DNA from: an uncultured Bacilli bacterium
Lineage (GTDB): Bacteria > Bacillota_I > Bacilli_A > RF39 > UBA660
Direction: 5' to 3'
Assembly (NCBI GenBank): GCA_947629265.1
Contig: CANRCZ010000015.1
Location: 1 to 34,594 of the forward strand
Length of the DNA: 34,594 nucleotides
The position numbers and the translations under genes were made by a program. This document shows positions 1-8,981 of the stretch, one piece after another. The notes beneath the pieces were generated by a model that saw only the letters and a list, made by a program, of their open reading frames with translations, had not been told where the DNA came from and did not search any database. Each line of letters opens with the position of its first letter. Positions within the stretch are counted from its first letter, which is position 1.

Positions 1-326
1 TGTAAGGATGCTATTTTCATTAGATAAAGTCTACTTTTTTTAAATGCTTCATCATTAAATATTTTATACATTTCTAAATTTATAATAAGTTTATTATCTA
101 CTGATACAACTAAATCACATCTATTAGCTTTTTCTTTATAGGTATTATTTGGAATACTACTTTCATATGATACTTGCAGTTTTTTATTTAATGATCCTTG
201 TTTTAATTCTAGATAACTTTCAATAAAGTCTTCCAAATATCTTATATTATTTTTATTACCAAATGTTTCTTTAAATAGTTTATCATTTATTAATTTTATA
301 AATTCATATTCTAAATTACTTTTAAT
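1..326 (-). CDS. Partial Rpn/PD-(D/E)XK family nuclease (transposase-like), truncated by window edge, apparent ATT start
   Basis: Open minus frame reads IKSNLEYEFIKLINDKLFKETFGNKNNIRYLEDFIESYLELKQG...KANRCDLVVSVDNKLIINLEMYKIFNDEAFKKSRLYLMKIAS. D...(N)LEMYK resembles the PD-(D/E)XK core of the Rpn family. Strong SD GGGAGGTGAT lies 4 nt before ATT (326-324). Confidence 0.6.
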   Translation of the reverse strand, partial: MKSNLEYEFIKLINDKLFKETFGNKNNIRYLEDFIESYLELKQGSLNKKLQVSYESSIPNNTYKEKANRCDLVVSVDNKLIINLEMYKIFNDEAFKKSRLYLMKIASL

Positions 327-419
327 ACTTATCACCTCCCTGAATTACAAAACAATTAAATGTTTCTATCATATATCTAAACTTTGTCTATTTTTGTTGA
401 ATTTTATTTTTAGAAACAA

Positions 420-448
420 AAAAAACGTAATTTATAAGTTACGTTTCA
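420..448 (-). terminator. Intrinsic terminator of the prepilin gene
   Basis: AAACGTAA-TTTATAAG-TTACGTTT hairpin followed on the minus strand by a T-rich tract. Confidence 0.7.
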
Positions 449-452
449 TATT

Positions 453-1709
453 TTAATCTTGTGCTACTATTGTCCAAGCATCCTTATTTCCTACTTTATC
501 TGTTGTTTGACCTGATGTTAACATATTAGCTTTTAATTCTATTACTGGACGGAAACCAAGAGAACGGTTGTAGTTGTAGTCGATATAACCGTCGCTGCCC
601 ACGTTCCACAAGCTGTAGTTGGAGTCACTATTTGCAGTAGCCAACCAATAGTAATCTCCAGTCTTTCGTAAAGTTTCACTAGTACTAGATGTACTGTCTG
701 TAATAGCATAAGCTTCTTCATATGTCATGGCATGGGCTGATTCTGCATAGTCGTTCATATATTCATTTGCAGCTCTTTCATCTAATTTAGTTTTACTTTC
801 ACTTTTATTTTCTCCGTGGTAGTAACATTCAGGTTGGCCGGCGTGAACTAGAGTTACGGTTTTGGTACTTGTATTTGTTTCAAGTACACGCCAACCTTTT
901 AATGAGGTGGTATAACTATCTTTATAACACCATGATACACTATTTCCTTTATTTACATTCGCAGCGTTTCCTCCAAAGTCACCTTGTGTCTTTGGTTTTT
1001 CAGTTGCCTCATCCCATTCACCAGCGTCGTACGCTACGTAATCACCTTTTTCTACTACATTAACTAAATAATCATTTACTTTTATATCGACACTTGCACT
1101 TTTTCCGTTTACAGATTTTGCTGTTATTTTAACAGTTCCTAAACCTTGACCTGTAACTTTACCTGTACTATCAACTGTAGCAATCTTTTCATCGCTACTC
1201 TTCCAAGTAATTGTATTATTTGTTACACTATTTGGTGTTATATTAGCTGTTAATTGTAATGTTTCACCTTTTATTACTGTATCAGCTGGTTTAGTTATTT
1301 CGATACTTTCAGCATATACGTCATTGCTTCTACCCGCTACTGTATAATCATTTCCATCATAATTTACCAAGTATCCACTTATTACTAAAGAAGCACTTGT
1401 CACATTTCTTTTATCATCAATTGTTATCTCACCACTATCTGGCATTGTTCCTTTTAATTCTACTAAATCGTTTAAGTCAGCTACATCGTATGACTCACCT
1501 GACTCTAACTTTTCTGAACCACCATCTAGTTCACTAGTTATCATGTAAGTTTCTACTGCTTTAATATAGCTTGTAGCACTAGCTTTTGCTGCTCCCTCTC
1601 TAGCTTTATTAATTAAGTTTAAAACAATAGGTGTTGCAATCAAAGCTATGATTGCTAGTATAACAATTACCGCTAACAATTCAATTAGTGTAAAACCTTT
1701 TTTCTTCAT
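453..1709 (-). CDS. Type IV prepilin-like protein with Ig-like (BIG2-type) domain and C-terminal YWLAT...GFRPV variable domain
   Basis: N-terminus MKKKGFTLIELLAVIVILAIIALIATPIVLNLI is a class III prepilin signal/N-methylation motif. BIG2-like ITPNSVTNNTITWKSSDEKIATVDSTGKVTGQGLGTVKITAKS. C-terminus YYWLATANSDSNYSLWNVGSDGYIDYNYNRSLGFRPVIELK. Confidence 0.9.
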   Translation of the reverse strand: MKKKGFTLIELLAVIVILAIIALIATPIVLNLINKAREGAAKASATSYIKAVETYMITSELDGGSEKLESGESYDVADLNDLVELKGTMPDSGEITIDDKRNVTSASLVISGYLVNYDGNDYTVAGRSNDVYAESIEITKPADTVIKGETLQLTANITPNSVTNNTITWKSSDEKIATVDSTGKVTGQGLGTVKITAKSVNGKSASVDIKVNDYLVNVVEKGDYVAYDAGEWDEATEKPKTQGDFGGNAANVNKGNSVSWCYKDSYTTSLKGWRVLETNTSTKTVTLVHAGQPECYYHGENKSESKTKLDERAANEYMNDYAESAHAMTYEEAYAITDSTSSTSETLRKTGDYYWLATANSDSNYSLWNVGSDGYIDYNYNRSLGFRPVIELKANMLTSGQTTDKVGNKDAWTIVAQD

Positions 1710-1737
1710 ATAATTCTCCTTTATTTCCTATTATTTA

Positions 1738-1773
1738 CATAATGAAATATAATATACTTATGTTTTCATTATG
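1738..1773. repeat. Perfect 10-bp inverted repeat in the prepilin 5' leader
   Basis: CATAATGAAA (1738-1747) and TTTCATTATG (1764-1773), between predicted promoter and start codon. Confidence 0.6.
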
Positions 1774-1790
1774 TGGCTTATTATATGAAT

Positions 1791-1819
1791 AGTATAACAC
1801 TTTAAATTCATAAATTCAA
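1791..1819 (-). promoter_or_regulatory. Sigma-A-like promoter for the prepilin gene
   Basis: On the minus strand: TTGAAT-17 bp-TATACT, upstream of the gene starting at 1709. Confidence 0.55.
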
Positions 1820-1856
1820 CTTAAAATGTGATATTTAGCTACAAATTGAAATATAT

Positions 1857-3425
1857 TTATACGCTAAACTTATAATTTATCTCTACTATCTTATCTTGAC
1901 TTATATCTATTCTATCGATTAAATTAACTAATAACTCCCTAGATGGTTTTTTAAACAATAAAAAATCTTCTATCATTTTACCTATTTCTTTACTTTTATG
2001 TTCTTTACTACTATTTAACTTACTATAAAGTTCCTTTTTTTTAATATCTAATCTACTTAATTCTTCTTTAAACTTTAATGTTAATCTATCATACTGTTTT
2101 AAATCAATATGACCATCTAACTTATCAATATATAAATTATCGATATAGTTTGTCGTTTGTTTTATTTTAATATCTAAATTATTCAGCTGTTTCATTACCT
2201 TTTCTTTTATATCATTATTTTTTTTAATATCTTTAATTTTGTTTTCAAAATTAGTTTTATCAACATACTTTTTACATATCTTTCTAATTTCTTCTAAAAC
2301 AGCATATTCTAGCTTATCATAATTCATAGAATGAGGAGTACATAATTTGAACTTGCTATGAGCTGAATAATAATTACAAACACAGTATCTTCTTTTTTTA
2401 TCACTACTAGTATTTATTCCTATTTTATGACCACACTCTTTACAATAAAGAAAACCTTTTAACAAATTATCGTTTTTATTTAAAGGATTATTTTTATTTT
2501 TCTTTAATAATTCTTGAACAGTATTAAAAGTTTCTTCATCGATAATAGCTTCATGAGTGTTTTTAACGATGATCCAATCTTCTTTAGGAACTCTAATTTC
2601 TTTTTTGGATTTGTAGCTTACTTTTTTTCTTTTACCTTGGGTTAAATGTCCTATATAGGTAGGATTTTTTAATAGTTCTTCGACAGTTCTTTCACACCAT
2701 AATGTAGAATTATTTCTTAATAAATGAGCATAAGTACTAGGATTAGGTATGTTTTCTAAGGAAAAGATATCAGCGATAGCTTTTGGTCTATACCCTTTTT
2801 TAGCAAGGTCAAACATTCTTATAACAATATCTTTTACCTCTTCATCGATTATCAGTTTATGCTTATCACTTGGATCTCTTTTATATCCATATATACCTTT
2901 CCATCCAGTATATTGTCCTTGTTCTTTTTTACCTCTCATAATTTTTCTTATTTTTTTAGAACCATCTTTAATATAAAAATCATTAAACATCAGTTTAAAT
3001 TGTAAGTAATCAAGACCTGGTGTTTCGTATAAGGTATCGATATCATCGTTTATAGCGATATATCTTATTCCTTTTTCAGGGAATATTCTTTCGATATATT
3101 CACCCATTTGAATGTAATCTCTACCCATACGAGATAAATCTTTAGTAATGATCGTATCGATTTTTTTATTTTCTATATCTTTAATTAATTTTTGCCAAGC
3201 TGGTCGATTGAAATTACCACCGGTATATCCATCGTCATAGTATTCATCTATTAAGAGTATATCATCTTGTTGTTTTATATAATTTTTCATGAAATCTCTT
3301 TGGTTAGTTATACTTTCACTTTCTAAGTTATCGCCATCATCTCTAGATAATCTGCTGTAATTAGCGGCTTTATACATTTTTTTAGGCAATTTTATCATCT
3401 TCTTTATTAGTAGAATTGTTTTCAT
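1857..3425 (-). CDS. Large serine recombinase (LSR1, element E1)
   Basis: YSRLSRDDGD...SITNQRDFMKNYI, DEYYDDGYTGGNFNRPAW, KKIDTIITKDLSRMGRDYIQMGEYIERIFPEKG resolvase domain; recombinase domain GHLTQGKRKKVSYKSK; zinc ribbon CKECGHK...C; C-terminal coiled coil. Confidence 0.95.
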   Translation of the reverse strand: MKTILLIKKMIKLPKKMYKAANYSRLSRDDGDNLESESITNQRDFMKNYIKQQDDILLIDEYYDDGYTGGNFNRPAWQKLIKDIENKKIDTIITKDLSRMGRDYIQMGEYIERIFPEKGIRYIAINDDIDTLYETPGLDYLQFKLMFNDFYIKDGSKKIRKIMRGKKEQGQYTGWKGIYGYKRDPSDKHKLIIDEEVKDIVIRMFDLAKKGYRPKAIADIFSLENIPNPSTYAHLLRNNSTLWCERTVEELLKNPTYIGHLTQGKRKKVSYKSKKEIRVPKEDWIIVKNTHEAIIDEETFNTVQELLKKNKNNPLNKNDNLLKGFLYCKECGHKIGINTSSDKKRRYCVCNYYSAHSKFKLCTPHSMNYDKLEYAVLEEIRKICKKYVDKTNFENKIKDIKKNNDIKEKVMKQLNNLDIKIKQTTNYIDNLYIDKLDGHIDLKQYDRLTLKFKEELSRLDIKKKELYSKLNSSKEHKSKEIGKMIEDFLLFKKPSRELLVNLIDRIDISQDKIVEINYKFSV

Positions 3426-3507
3426 CTAGACAATATTTTATTAGATAGTATTCGATAATCTCTTGTAAGTTTTTACCATTTTTATTAAAAATATTAACTA
3501 TTTTCAT
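3382..3507 (-). CDS. Small ORF (41 aa) immediately upstream of and overlapping LSR1
   Basis: MKIVNIFNKNGKNLQEIIEYYLIKYCLDENNSTNKEDDKIA*, preceded by GGGTGGTAAC. Not in the supplied ORF track; overlaps the LSR start. Confidence 0.55.
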   Translation of the reverse strand: MKIVNIFNKNGKNLQEIIEYYLIKYCLDENNSTNKEDDKIA

Positions 3508-3649
3508 GTTACCACCCTTTATTAAATAATACGAAATTAATGTTATTTTTTTACTAAAACGCTTTATTAATGGTTACTATATTTAACTTTTAAATTATCT
3601 TTTACATATTATAGATATAGAGAAATGGTATTAATTCACGACTTAGTTA

Positions 3650-3678
3650 TTGAAAATGTTGTGTAAAAATGCTATAAT
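3650..3678 (+). promoter_or_regulatory. Sigma-A-like promoter for the adhesin gene
   Basis: TTGAAA-17 bp-TATAAT with TGC immediately before the -10 (extended -10), upstream of ATG 3712 with SD GGGGAGG. Confidence 0.8.
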
Positions 3679-3711
3679 ATAAAGTCATTAAGTTGATGGG
3701 GAGGTAAGATT

Positions 3712-6700
3712 ATGAAATTTAGTAGATGGATAAAAAATGTGATGATAATGTTGAGTGTCTTAACGATACCTACATTAAATAATAAAAATCTTTTACTGAA
3801 TAATTCCAGTAATAATTACTATTTGGGAACGTCAAATAATGAGATAGTCGATATTCCTTATAAAAAAATTAATTCAAATGATGAAATATCAACTATTTCA
3901 ACTGATGAAAGTGTAGAATATTATAATCCTTTAAATAAAACAACTGAAAGTGAGAACGCGACAGTTATTGAAAAAGGTGTAACTACATTTAATACGGGAT
4001 GGTATGTTTTAAAAGATGAATTTAATGTAGTTGAACGTATTAAAATATCAGGTGACGTAAATATTATTCTAGCTGATGGATCTTTTCTTAATGCGATGCA
4101 AGGTATCGAGGTAAATGATGGCAATTCTCTAACTATCTGGGGACAAAGTGCTAACTATAAAGAAAATGGAAGAATTGTGGCTCAAGGACCAGCCGATAAT
4201 GCTGGTATTGGTTCAAATAGTGGTAATAGTGGAACTATAACTATTAATGGTGGCAATATCGTTTCAAAAGGTGGTAACGCAAGCGGAGCTGGTATCGGTG
4301 GCGGAAATCATGGAAATGGTATAGTCAATATTAACGGTGGATATATAACTACATATGGTGGAAATTTGTCATCTGGTATTGGTGGTGGTAATGGTGGTAA
4401 TGGAATTGTCACTATTACTGATGGTATAGTAGAAGCTCAAGGTGGTACATGGAGTGGCTCTGGTATCGGTGGTGGTTGTGATGGCTCAGGTACCATTAAC
4501 ATTTCTGGCGGTGATATAACTGCACGCGGTTTCGATGCTGCAGCCGGCATCGGGGGGGGACAAGGACATATAGGTAACGTCACTATTACTGGTGGTAAAA
4601 TATCCGCTAGTGGTGGTAGAGGCTATGATATAGGTGACGGATCTCCTGGAAATGATCCGATGACAGAACATGGCACATTTTCAACTGGTGAAAACGGTAA
4701 TGCTATCATCCATGGAGACGTTTCTGATGAAAGTAATAAAGAAAACTGGAAAGGCATTGTTGATGATACTGTTTATGGTGATTTCACTTTAGATAGTGAC
4801 CTTACTATTGATGGAAATCAAACACTTACCATACCACAAGGTTCATCCCTTACTGTATCTAAAAATGCTACTCTTACTAATAATGGTCAAATAGATAATC
4901 AAGGAACTGTTAACAATAATGGTAATATTGTTAATAATAGTATCATTTCTAATGAAAATGAATTTAATAATAACTCAGATGGTACAATTCAAAATAATTT
5001 TGAATTTACTAACGATGGTAAACTAACTAACGATGGTACCACTACAAATAGAGGTAAATTTGAAAATACTGAAAACGGTAATATTCAAAACAATAATGAT
5101 TTTACTAATCAAGGTAAAATTACTAATGATGGTGACCTAACCAACAATGGAACTACTACAAATAGAGGTGAATTTAAAAACACTGAAAAAGGTAGTATTC
5201 AAAACAATAAAGATTTTACCAACCCAGGCGACATAAATAATGATGGAAAAATTGTTAATGATGGTAATCTAACTAACGATGGATCTACTACAAATAATGG
5301 TGAATTTGAAAATACCGAAAATGGTAATATTCAAAACAATGAAGATTTTACTAACCAAGGTAGTATGACTAACAGTGGAAAAATTACCAACGATGGTAAT
5401 ATGAGAAACACTGAAGGAAGCAATTTTAAAAATACCGAAAGTGGTTATATAGATAACAACAAAGATTTTGTAAACGAACCTGGTTCAACTTACCAAGGTG
5501 ATGGAAAAATCGAAAATAACAGCTATAAAGTTAAATTCGTTTCTAATTTCGATGAACAATTAGATAGCGAAATCAATGTTGAATACGGTAAAAAATTAAC
5601 AGCCTTAGATTTAACAAGAAAAGGATATACTCTAGATGGATGGTATACTGATTTAGATTACAGTGAAAAATGGGACTTTGATAACGACACAGTACCATCA
5701 CATGATATAACCCTATACGCTAAATGGATAGCTAACAAATATACTGTTTCATTCGTTTCTGATGAAGATATAACTCTACCAGAAAATATCACAGGAGACT
5801 ACGGTTCATCTATTAAACTACCAGAATTACCTGAAAAAACAGGTTACACTGGTAAATGGGTACTAGATGATAAAGAAATAACCGAAATTACACTTACTGA
5901 GGATATAACAGTTAAAGCTATCTACACTATCAACAGTTACACAGTAACATTTATCAGTGATGATGAAATAATATCTAAATCAATAGTTAATTTCGGTTCA
6001 AAATTTGCTGAACCAAATATTTCTAATAAAGATGGTTACCAATTAGATGGTTGGTATCTAGATCAAACATTCTTAAATAAATGGAACTTTGAAACAGATA
6101 CAATCAGTGATAGAGATATAACCCTATACGCTAAATGGTTAAAAATAGGAACTGTATCTGAAGATATCGAATTAAATAATAACAATTTAAACGCTAAACT
6201 AGCAATGTCACAAGGTGAAATGGCTGAAGCTGTTTTAGATGATAACGATAAACAACTTTTAAAAGAGGGAAAAGATATCAAAGTAGTTCTTGATATAAAC
6301 GATACAACTATTTCTTCTGAAGATGAAAAAGTTTTAAACGACCAACCATATACATTATCTAAATATTTCGATATTGAAATCACTAAAATAATCGATAATG
6401 ATAAACAAAACGTATCACAAACTTTAAAACCTATCCGTATTACTATCGATATTCCAGATGAAATAAACAACATAAAAAATAGAGAATATACCGTTATAAG
6501 AATCCATAATGGTATCGTAACTTTCTTAAGCGACTTAGATAATAACGATAATACCTATACCTTTGAAAGTGACCAATTTTCTATCTACATACTAGGATTT
6601 AAAGATAAAGTATCAAACATTATTAAAGAAACTAAACCAATTAAACCTTATAATCCAATAGTAAATATAACTAAAAATAATGTATTAAATAATATAGTAG

Positions 6701-6930
6701 ATGATGAGATCGTATTAAATGATGAGATAGATGATACAGATGATGAAATCGATAATAAAGATGATAATTCTAATAAAAAAATAGAAACTACTAAAAAAGT
6801 AAATAACCAAGAAAATAAAAAAGATAACAAAAACTTTAAAATAATATTATTTGTAATCGTTTGTATTATAAGCTTTATCATTTTATTACCTATAGCTCGT
6901 AAGAAAGCTAACAAAAATAGATCCAACTAG
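3712..6930 (+). CDS. Large surface adhesin: Gly-rich repeat (beta-helix-like) region, Asn/Thr-rich tandem repeats, InlB B-type repeats, C-terminal TM anchor
   Basis: N-terminal hydrophobic segment; AGIGGGN.GNGIVNINGGYI repeats; TNDGTTTNRGKFENTENGNIQNN repeats; KGYTLDGWYTDLDYSEKWDF...DITLYAKW repeats typical of Listeria-Bacteroides/InlB B repeats; C-terminal FKIILFVIVCIISFIILLPIARKKANKN. Confidence 0.85.
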   Translation: MKFSRWIKNVMIMLSVLTIPTLNNKNLLLNNSSNNYYLGTSNNEIVDIPYKKINSNDEISTISTDESVEYYNPLNKTTESENATVIEKGVTTFNTGWYVLKDEFNVVERIKISGDVNIILADGSFLNAMQGIEVNDGNSLTIWGQSANYKENGRIVAQGPADNAGIGSNSGNSGTITINGGNIVSKGGNASGAGIGGGNHGNGIVNINGGYITTYGGNLSSGIGGGNGGNGIVTITDGIVEAQGGTWSGSGIGGGCDGSGTINISGGDITARGFDAAAGIGGGQGHIGNVTITGGKISASGGRGYDIGDGSPGNDPMTEHGTFSTGENGNAIIHGDVSDESNKENWKGIVDDTVYGDFTLDSDLTIDGNQTLTIPQGSSLTVSKNATLTNNGQIDNQGTVNNNGNIVNNSIISNENEFNNNSDGTIQNNFEFTNDGKLTNDGTTTNRGKFENTENGNIQNNNDFTNQGKITNDGDLTNNGTTTNRGEFKNTEKGSIQNNKDFTNPGDINNDGKIVNDGNLTNDGSTTNNGEFENTENGNIQNNEDFTNQGSMTNSGKITNDGNMRNTEGSNFKNTESGYIDNNKDFVNEPGSTYQGDGKIENNSYKVKFVSNFDEQLDSEINVEYGKKLTALDLTRKGYTLDGWYTDLDYSEKWDFDNDTVPSHDITLYAKWIANKYTVSFVSDEDITLPENITGDYGSSIKLPELPEKTGYTGKWVLDDKEITEITLTEDITVKAIYTINSYTVTFISDDEIISKSIVNFGSKFAEPNISNKDGYQLDGWYLDQTFLNKWNFETDTISDRDITLYAKWLKIGTVSEDIELNNNNLNAKLAMSQGEMAEAVLDDNDKQLLKEGKDIKVVLDINDTTISSEDEKVLNDQPYTLSKYFDIEITKIIDNDKQNVSQTLKPIRITIDIPDEINNIKNREYTVIRIHNGIVTFLSDLDNNDNTYTFESDQFSIYILGFKDKVSNIIKETKPIKPYNPIVNITKNNVLNNIVDDEIVLNDEIDDTDDEIDNKDDNSNKKIETTKKVNNQENKKDNKNFKIILFVIVCIISFIILLPIARKKANKNRSN
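4880..5490 (+). repeat. Degenerate tandem repeat region in adhesin (about 40-aa unit, roughly 4 copies plus shorter units)
   Basis: Protein repeats NDGTTTNRGKFENTENGNIQNNNDFTNQG / NNGTTTNRGEFKNTEKGSIQNNKDFTNPG / NDGSTTNNGEFENTENGNIQNNEDFTNQG / FKNTESGYIDNNKDFVN. Confidence 0.8.
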
Positions 6931-6942
6931 ATCTATTTTTTA
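6914..6942 (+). terminator. Terminator overlapping the adhesin stop codon
   Basis: AAAATAGATC-CAACTA-GATCTATTTTTT hairpin plus T tract. Confidence 0.75.
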
Positions 6943-6968
6943 TGTTTAAAAAACATTATAAGTTTTAC

Positions 6969-7123
6969 AACCGAACAGGTGGTATGCCTGCTATGACACT
7001 TGAATGGATCCTAAACCAAAATGGTATTAAAACCGATGAGGTTAACTTTGACACCAGTGTAGCTTTCGCAGCTATGAGTGGATCATTCATAGGTGGTAAT
7101 GGTGACTACGTATCATTATTTGA
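6969..7123 (+). pseudogene. Middle fragment of ABC transporter substrate-binding protein (NMT1/TauA-like), bounded by E1 and E2
   Basis: Frame NRTGGMPAMTLEWILNQNGIKTDEVNFDTSVAFAAMSGSFIGGNGDYVSLF then diverges at GA 7122-7123. Continues at 10892 as (F)EPQALQLENGGYGHVVASLGELGGTVPYTTYNMKKSYLEANP. Confidence 0.85.
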
Positions 7124-7155
7124 TGATAAAGTAACAATAAGAATTCACCTTAATA

Positions 7156-7182
7156 AAAAAAGTTGAATAATCAACTTTTACA
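7156..7182 (-). terminator. Hairpin terminator at left end of E2
   Basis: AAAAGTTGA-ATAA-TCAACTTTT. Confidence 0.6.
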
Positions 7183-7183
7183 A

Positions 7184-7921
7184 TTACTTACCTAAAACCT
7201 TTTGATAAGACTTTTCCTTAAAATAATTCATCTGATCAGTATAAGTTGACCAATGTTTAGGATCAGTTGCAACTTTCATACATATCGTTTTAGCGCACTT
7301 AGTACCAATGATCATCATAATAGCTTGATTAGCCTCTAAAGTAATCGAATCATGATAATCGACGATAATATTAAACTGATCATTATTTTTTAATATCTCC
7401 TTAATCCCTTTACCAAACCATTCAATATCAAAAAAGTAACTTGGAAAATCATACGTTTTAGAATGATTATCATTAAATAATACACTATCATATTTTTCCT
7501 GACATACACTTAATATTTCCTTTAATTCACTTAAATAACTTTGAACCGACTTAATATCGTTCTTCCTATTAAAATAAGAACTATTAAAAAAATCTATCAA
7601 TTGTTTTTCAATCTCTCCCATAACCACTGAATTACTTTCGATTTTTGAAACAATATTATAAGCGATCGAATTTTTTAAATACTCTCGAGATATTATACCT
7701 AATTCAGCCTTTTTATCACTATTTAATAAAGCTTCCCTACCATCACTCAACATTCCATAAGACTCTAAATAAATACCCATAGGTGCATCACTACCATAAA
7801 CAATCGGATAATGTTCCGCCATTCCTTTTAAAAATATCGTCCTTGTTACCGTATCACGACCAAATAAAAACTCATGAAATTTATGTGACATAATCTGCTT
7901 TTCAAACGTACTACTAATCAT
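7184..7921 (-). CDS. Hypothetical protein, E2 cargo
   Basis: ATG at 7921 has SD AAAAGGAGGG; reads MISSTFEKQIMSHKFHEFLFGRDTVTRTIFLKGMAEHYPIVYG...; no family recognised. Confidence 0.8.
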   Translation of the reverse strand: MISSTFEKQIMSHKFHEFLFGRDTVTRTIFLKGMAEHYPIVYGSDAPMGIYLESYGMLSDGREALLNSDKKAELGIISREYLKNSIAYNIVSKIESNSVVMGEIEKQLIDFFNSSYFNRKNDIKSVQSYLSELKEILSVCQEKYDSVLFNDNHSKTYDFPSYFFDIEWFGKGIKEILKNNDQFNIIVDYHDSITLEANQAIMMIIGTKCAKTICMKVATDPKHWSTYTDQMNYFKEKSYQKVLGK

Positions 7922-8002
7922 AAACCCTCCTTTTGAGTATCTATTATAACACATAATTTTATATAATCAAGATTTTAATAAAAAAAGATGATTATCTCAT
8001 CT

Positions 8003-8923
8003 TTAACCCATAACCTGACCACCATTATTATGAATAACTTGCCCTGTCATATAACTTGAATCATCACTCGCTAAAAAGACAAATGTCGGCGCTAATTCAT
8101 AAGGCATAGCCCCTCTAGCCATAGCAGCATCAGAACCTAATGATGGAATTTTCTCTTTTACCCAACAAGCTGGTTGTAGTGGTGTCCAAAAGAAACCTGG
8201 CGCAATAGCATTGACCCTAATATTTTTTAAAGCTAAATTTCTAGCTAATGACCTAGTAAATCCAACAATAGCACCCTTAGTTGTAACATAATCGATCAAC
8301 TGTGGATCACCATAAAAAGTTGTTACTGACGTTAAATTAATAATAGATGAACCCGAATTCATATAAGGTAAAGCTTCCTTAGTTAAATAAAACATACCAT
8401 AGATATTTACTTTCATCGTCCGATCGAACTGTTCATCAGTTATATTTTCTAAACAATCCTGTTGATATTGAACACCAGCATTATTTACTAAAATATCAAT
8501 TTTACCATAAGTTTCCAAAGTTTTTTGAACAATACACTTACAAAAATTCCTATCTGTGATATCACCAGATAATAATAGACAACTACCACCTAAATTTTCA
8601 ATATAGTTTTTTGTCGCTTCAGCATCTATATGTTCATCATAATAAGGAATTACTACTTTAGCCCCCTCTTTAACAAAAGCGATCGCTGCTGCCCTACCTA
8701 GACCACTATCACCACCAGTTATAATAGCAACTTTACCATTTAATTTACCGCTTCCCTTGTAATCGGGATTATCAAATATCGGTAATGGTTGCATTAGATA
8801 TTCCATTCCTACAGCAGTATCCTGTGATTGTTCTGGTGCCATTATTTGATACTCAGTACTTTTTACCCCTATCTTATCATAATAGTTATAATATTGATTT
8901 CCAAAATGATAATCAAAATTCAT
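8003..8923 (-). CDS. SDR-family oxidoreductase, E2 cargo
   Basis: GKVAIITGGDSGLGRAAAIAF (TGxxxGxG), LVNNAG, YVTTKGAIVGFTRSLARNLALKNIRVNAIAPGFFWTPL, C-terminal YMTGQVIHNNGGQVMG. Confidence 0.95.
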   Translation of the reverse strand: MNFDYHFGNQYYNYYDKIGVKSTEYQIMAPEQSQDTAVGMEYLMQPLPIFDNPDYKGSGKLNGKVAIITGGDSGLGRAAAIAFVKEGAKVVIPYYDEHIDAEATKNYIENLGGSCLLLSGDITDRNFCKCIVQKTLETYGKIDILVNNAGVQYQQDCLENITDEQFDRTMKVNIYGMFYLTKEALPYMNSGSSIINLTSVTTFYGDPQLIDYVTTKGAIVGFTRSLARNLALKNIRVNAIAPGFFWTPLQPACWVKEKIPSLGSDAAMARGAMPYELAPTFVFLASDDSSYMTGQVIHNNGGQVMG

Positions 8924-8981
8924 AATATCCCCCCTACTTTTAATATATGATAAAGTAGTATTTATGCCTTAATAAAATATA

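Noticed and set aside
453-1709. Complete DGR in the window
   Set aside because: No reverse transcriptase ORF (no YxDD-type protein) and no template repeat seen. Only the candidate target domain is present, so it is reported as a hypothesis.
3900-5500. CRISPR array in the repetitive adhesin region
   Set aside because: Repeats are in-frame, degenerate and translate to protein repeats; there are no unique spacers and no cas genes.
6942-7166. 74-aa ORF as an independent gene
   Set aside because: The N- and C-terminal residues come from flanking element DNA. Only 6969-7123 matches substrate-binding protein sequence, so it is a fragment.
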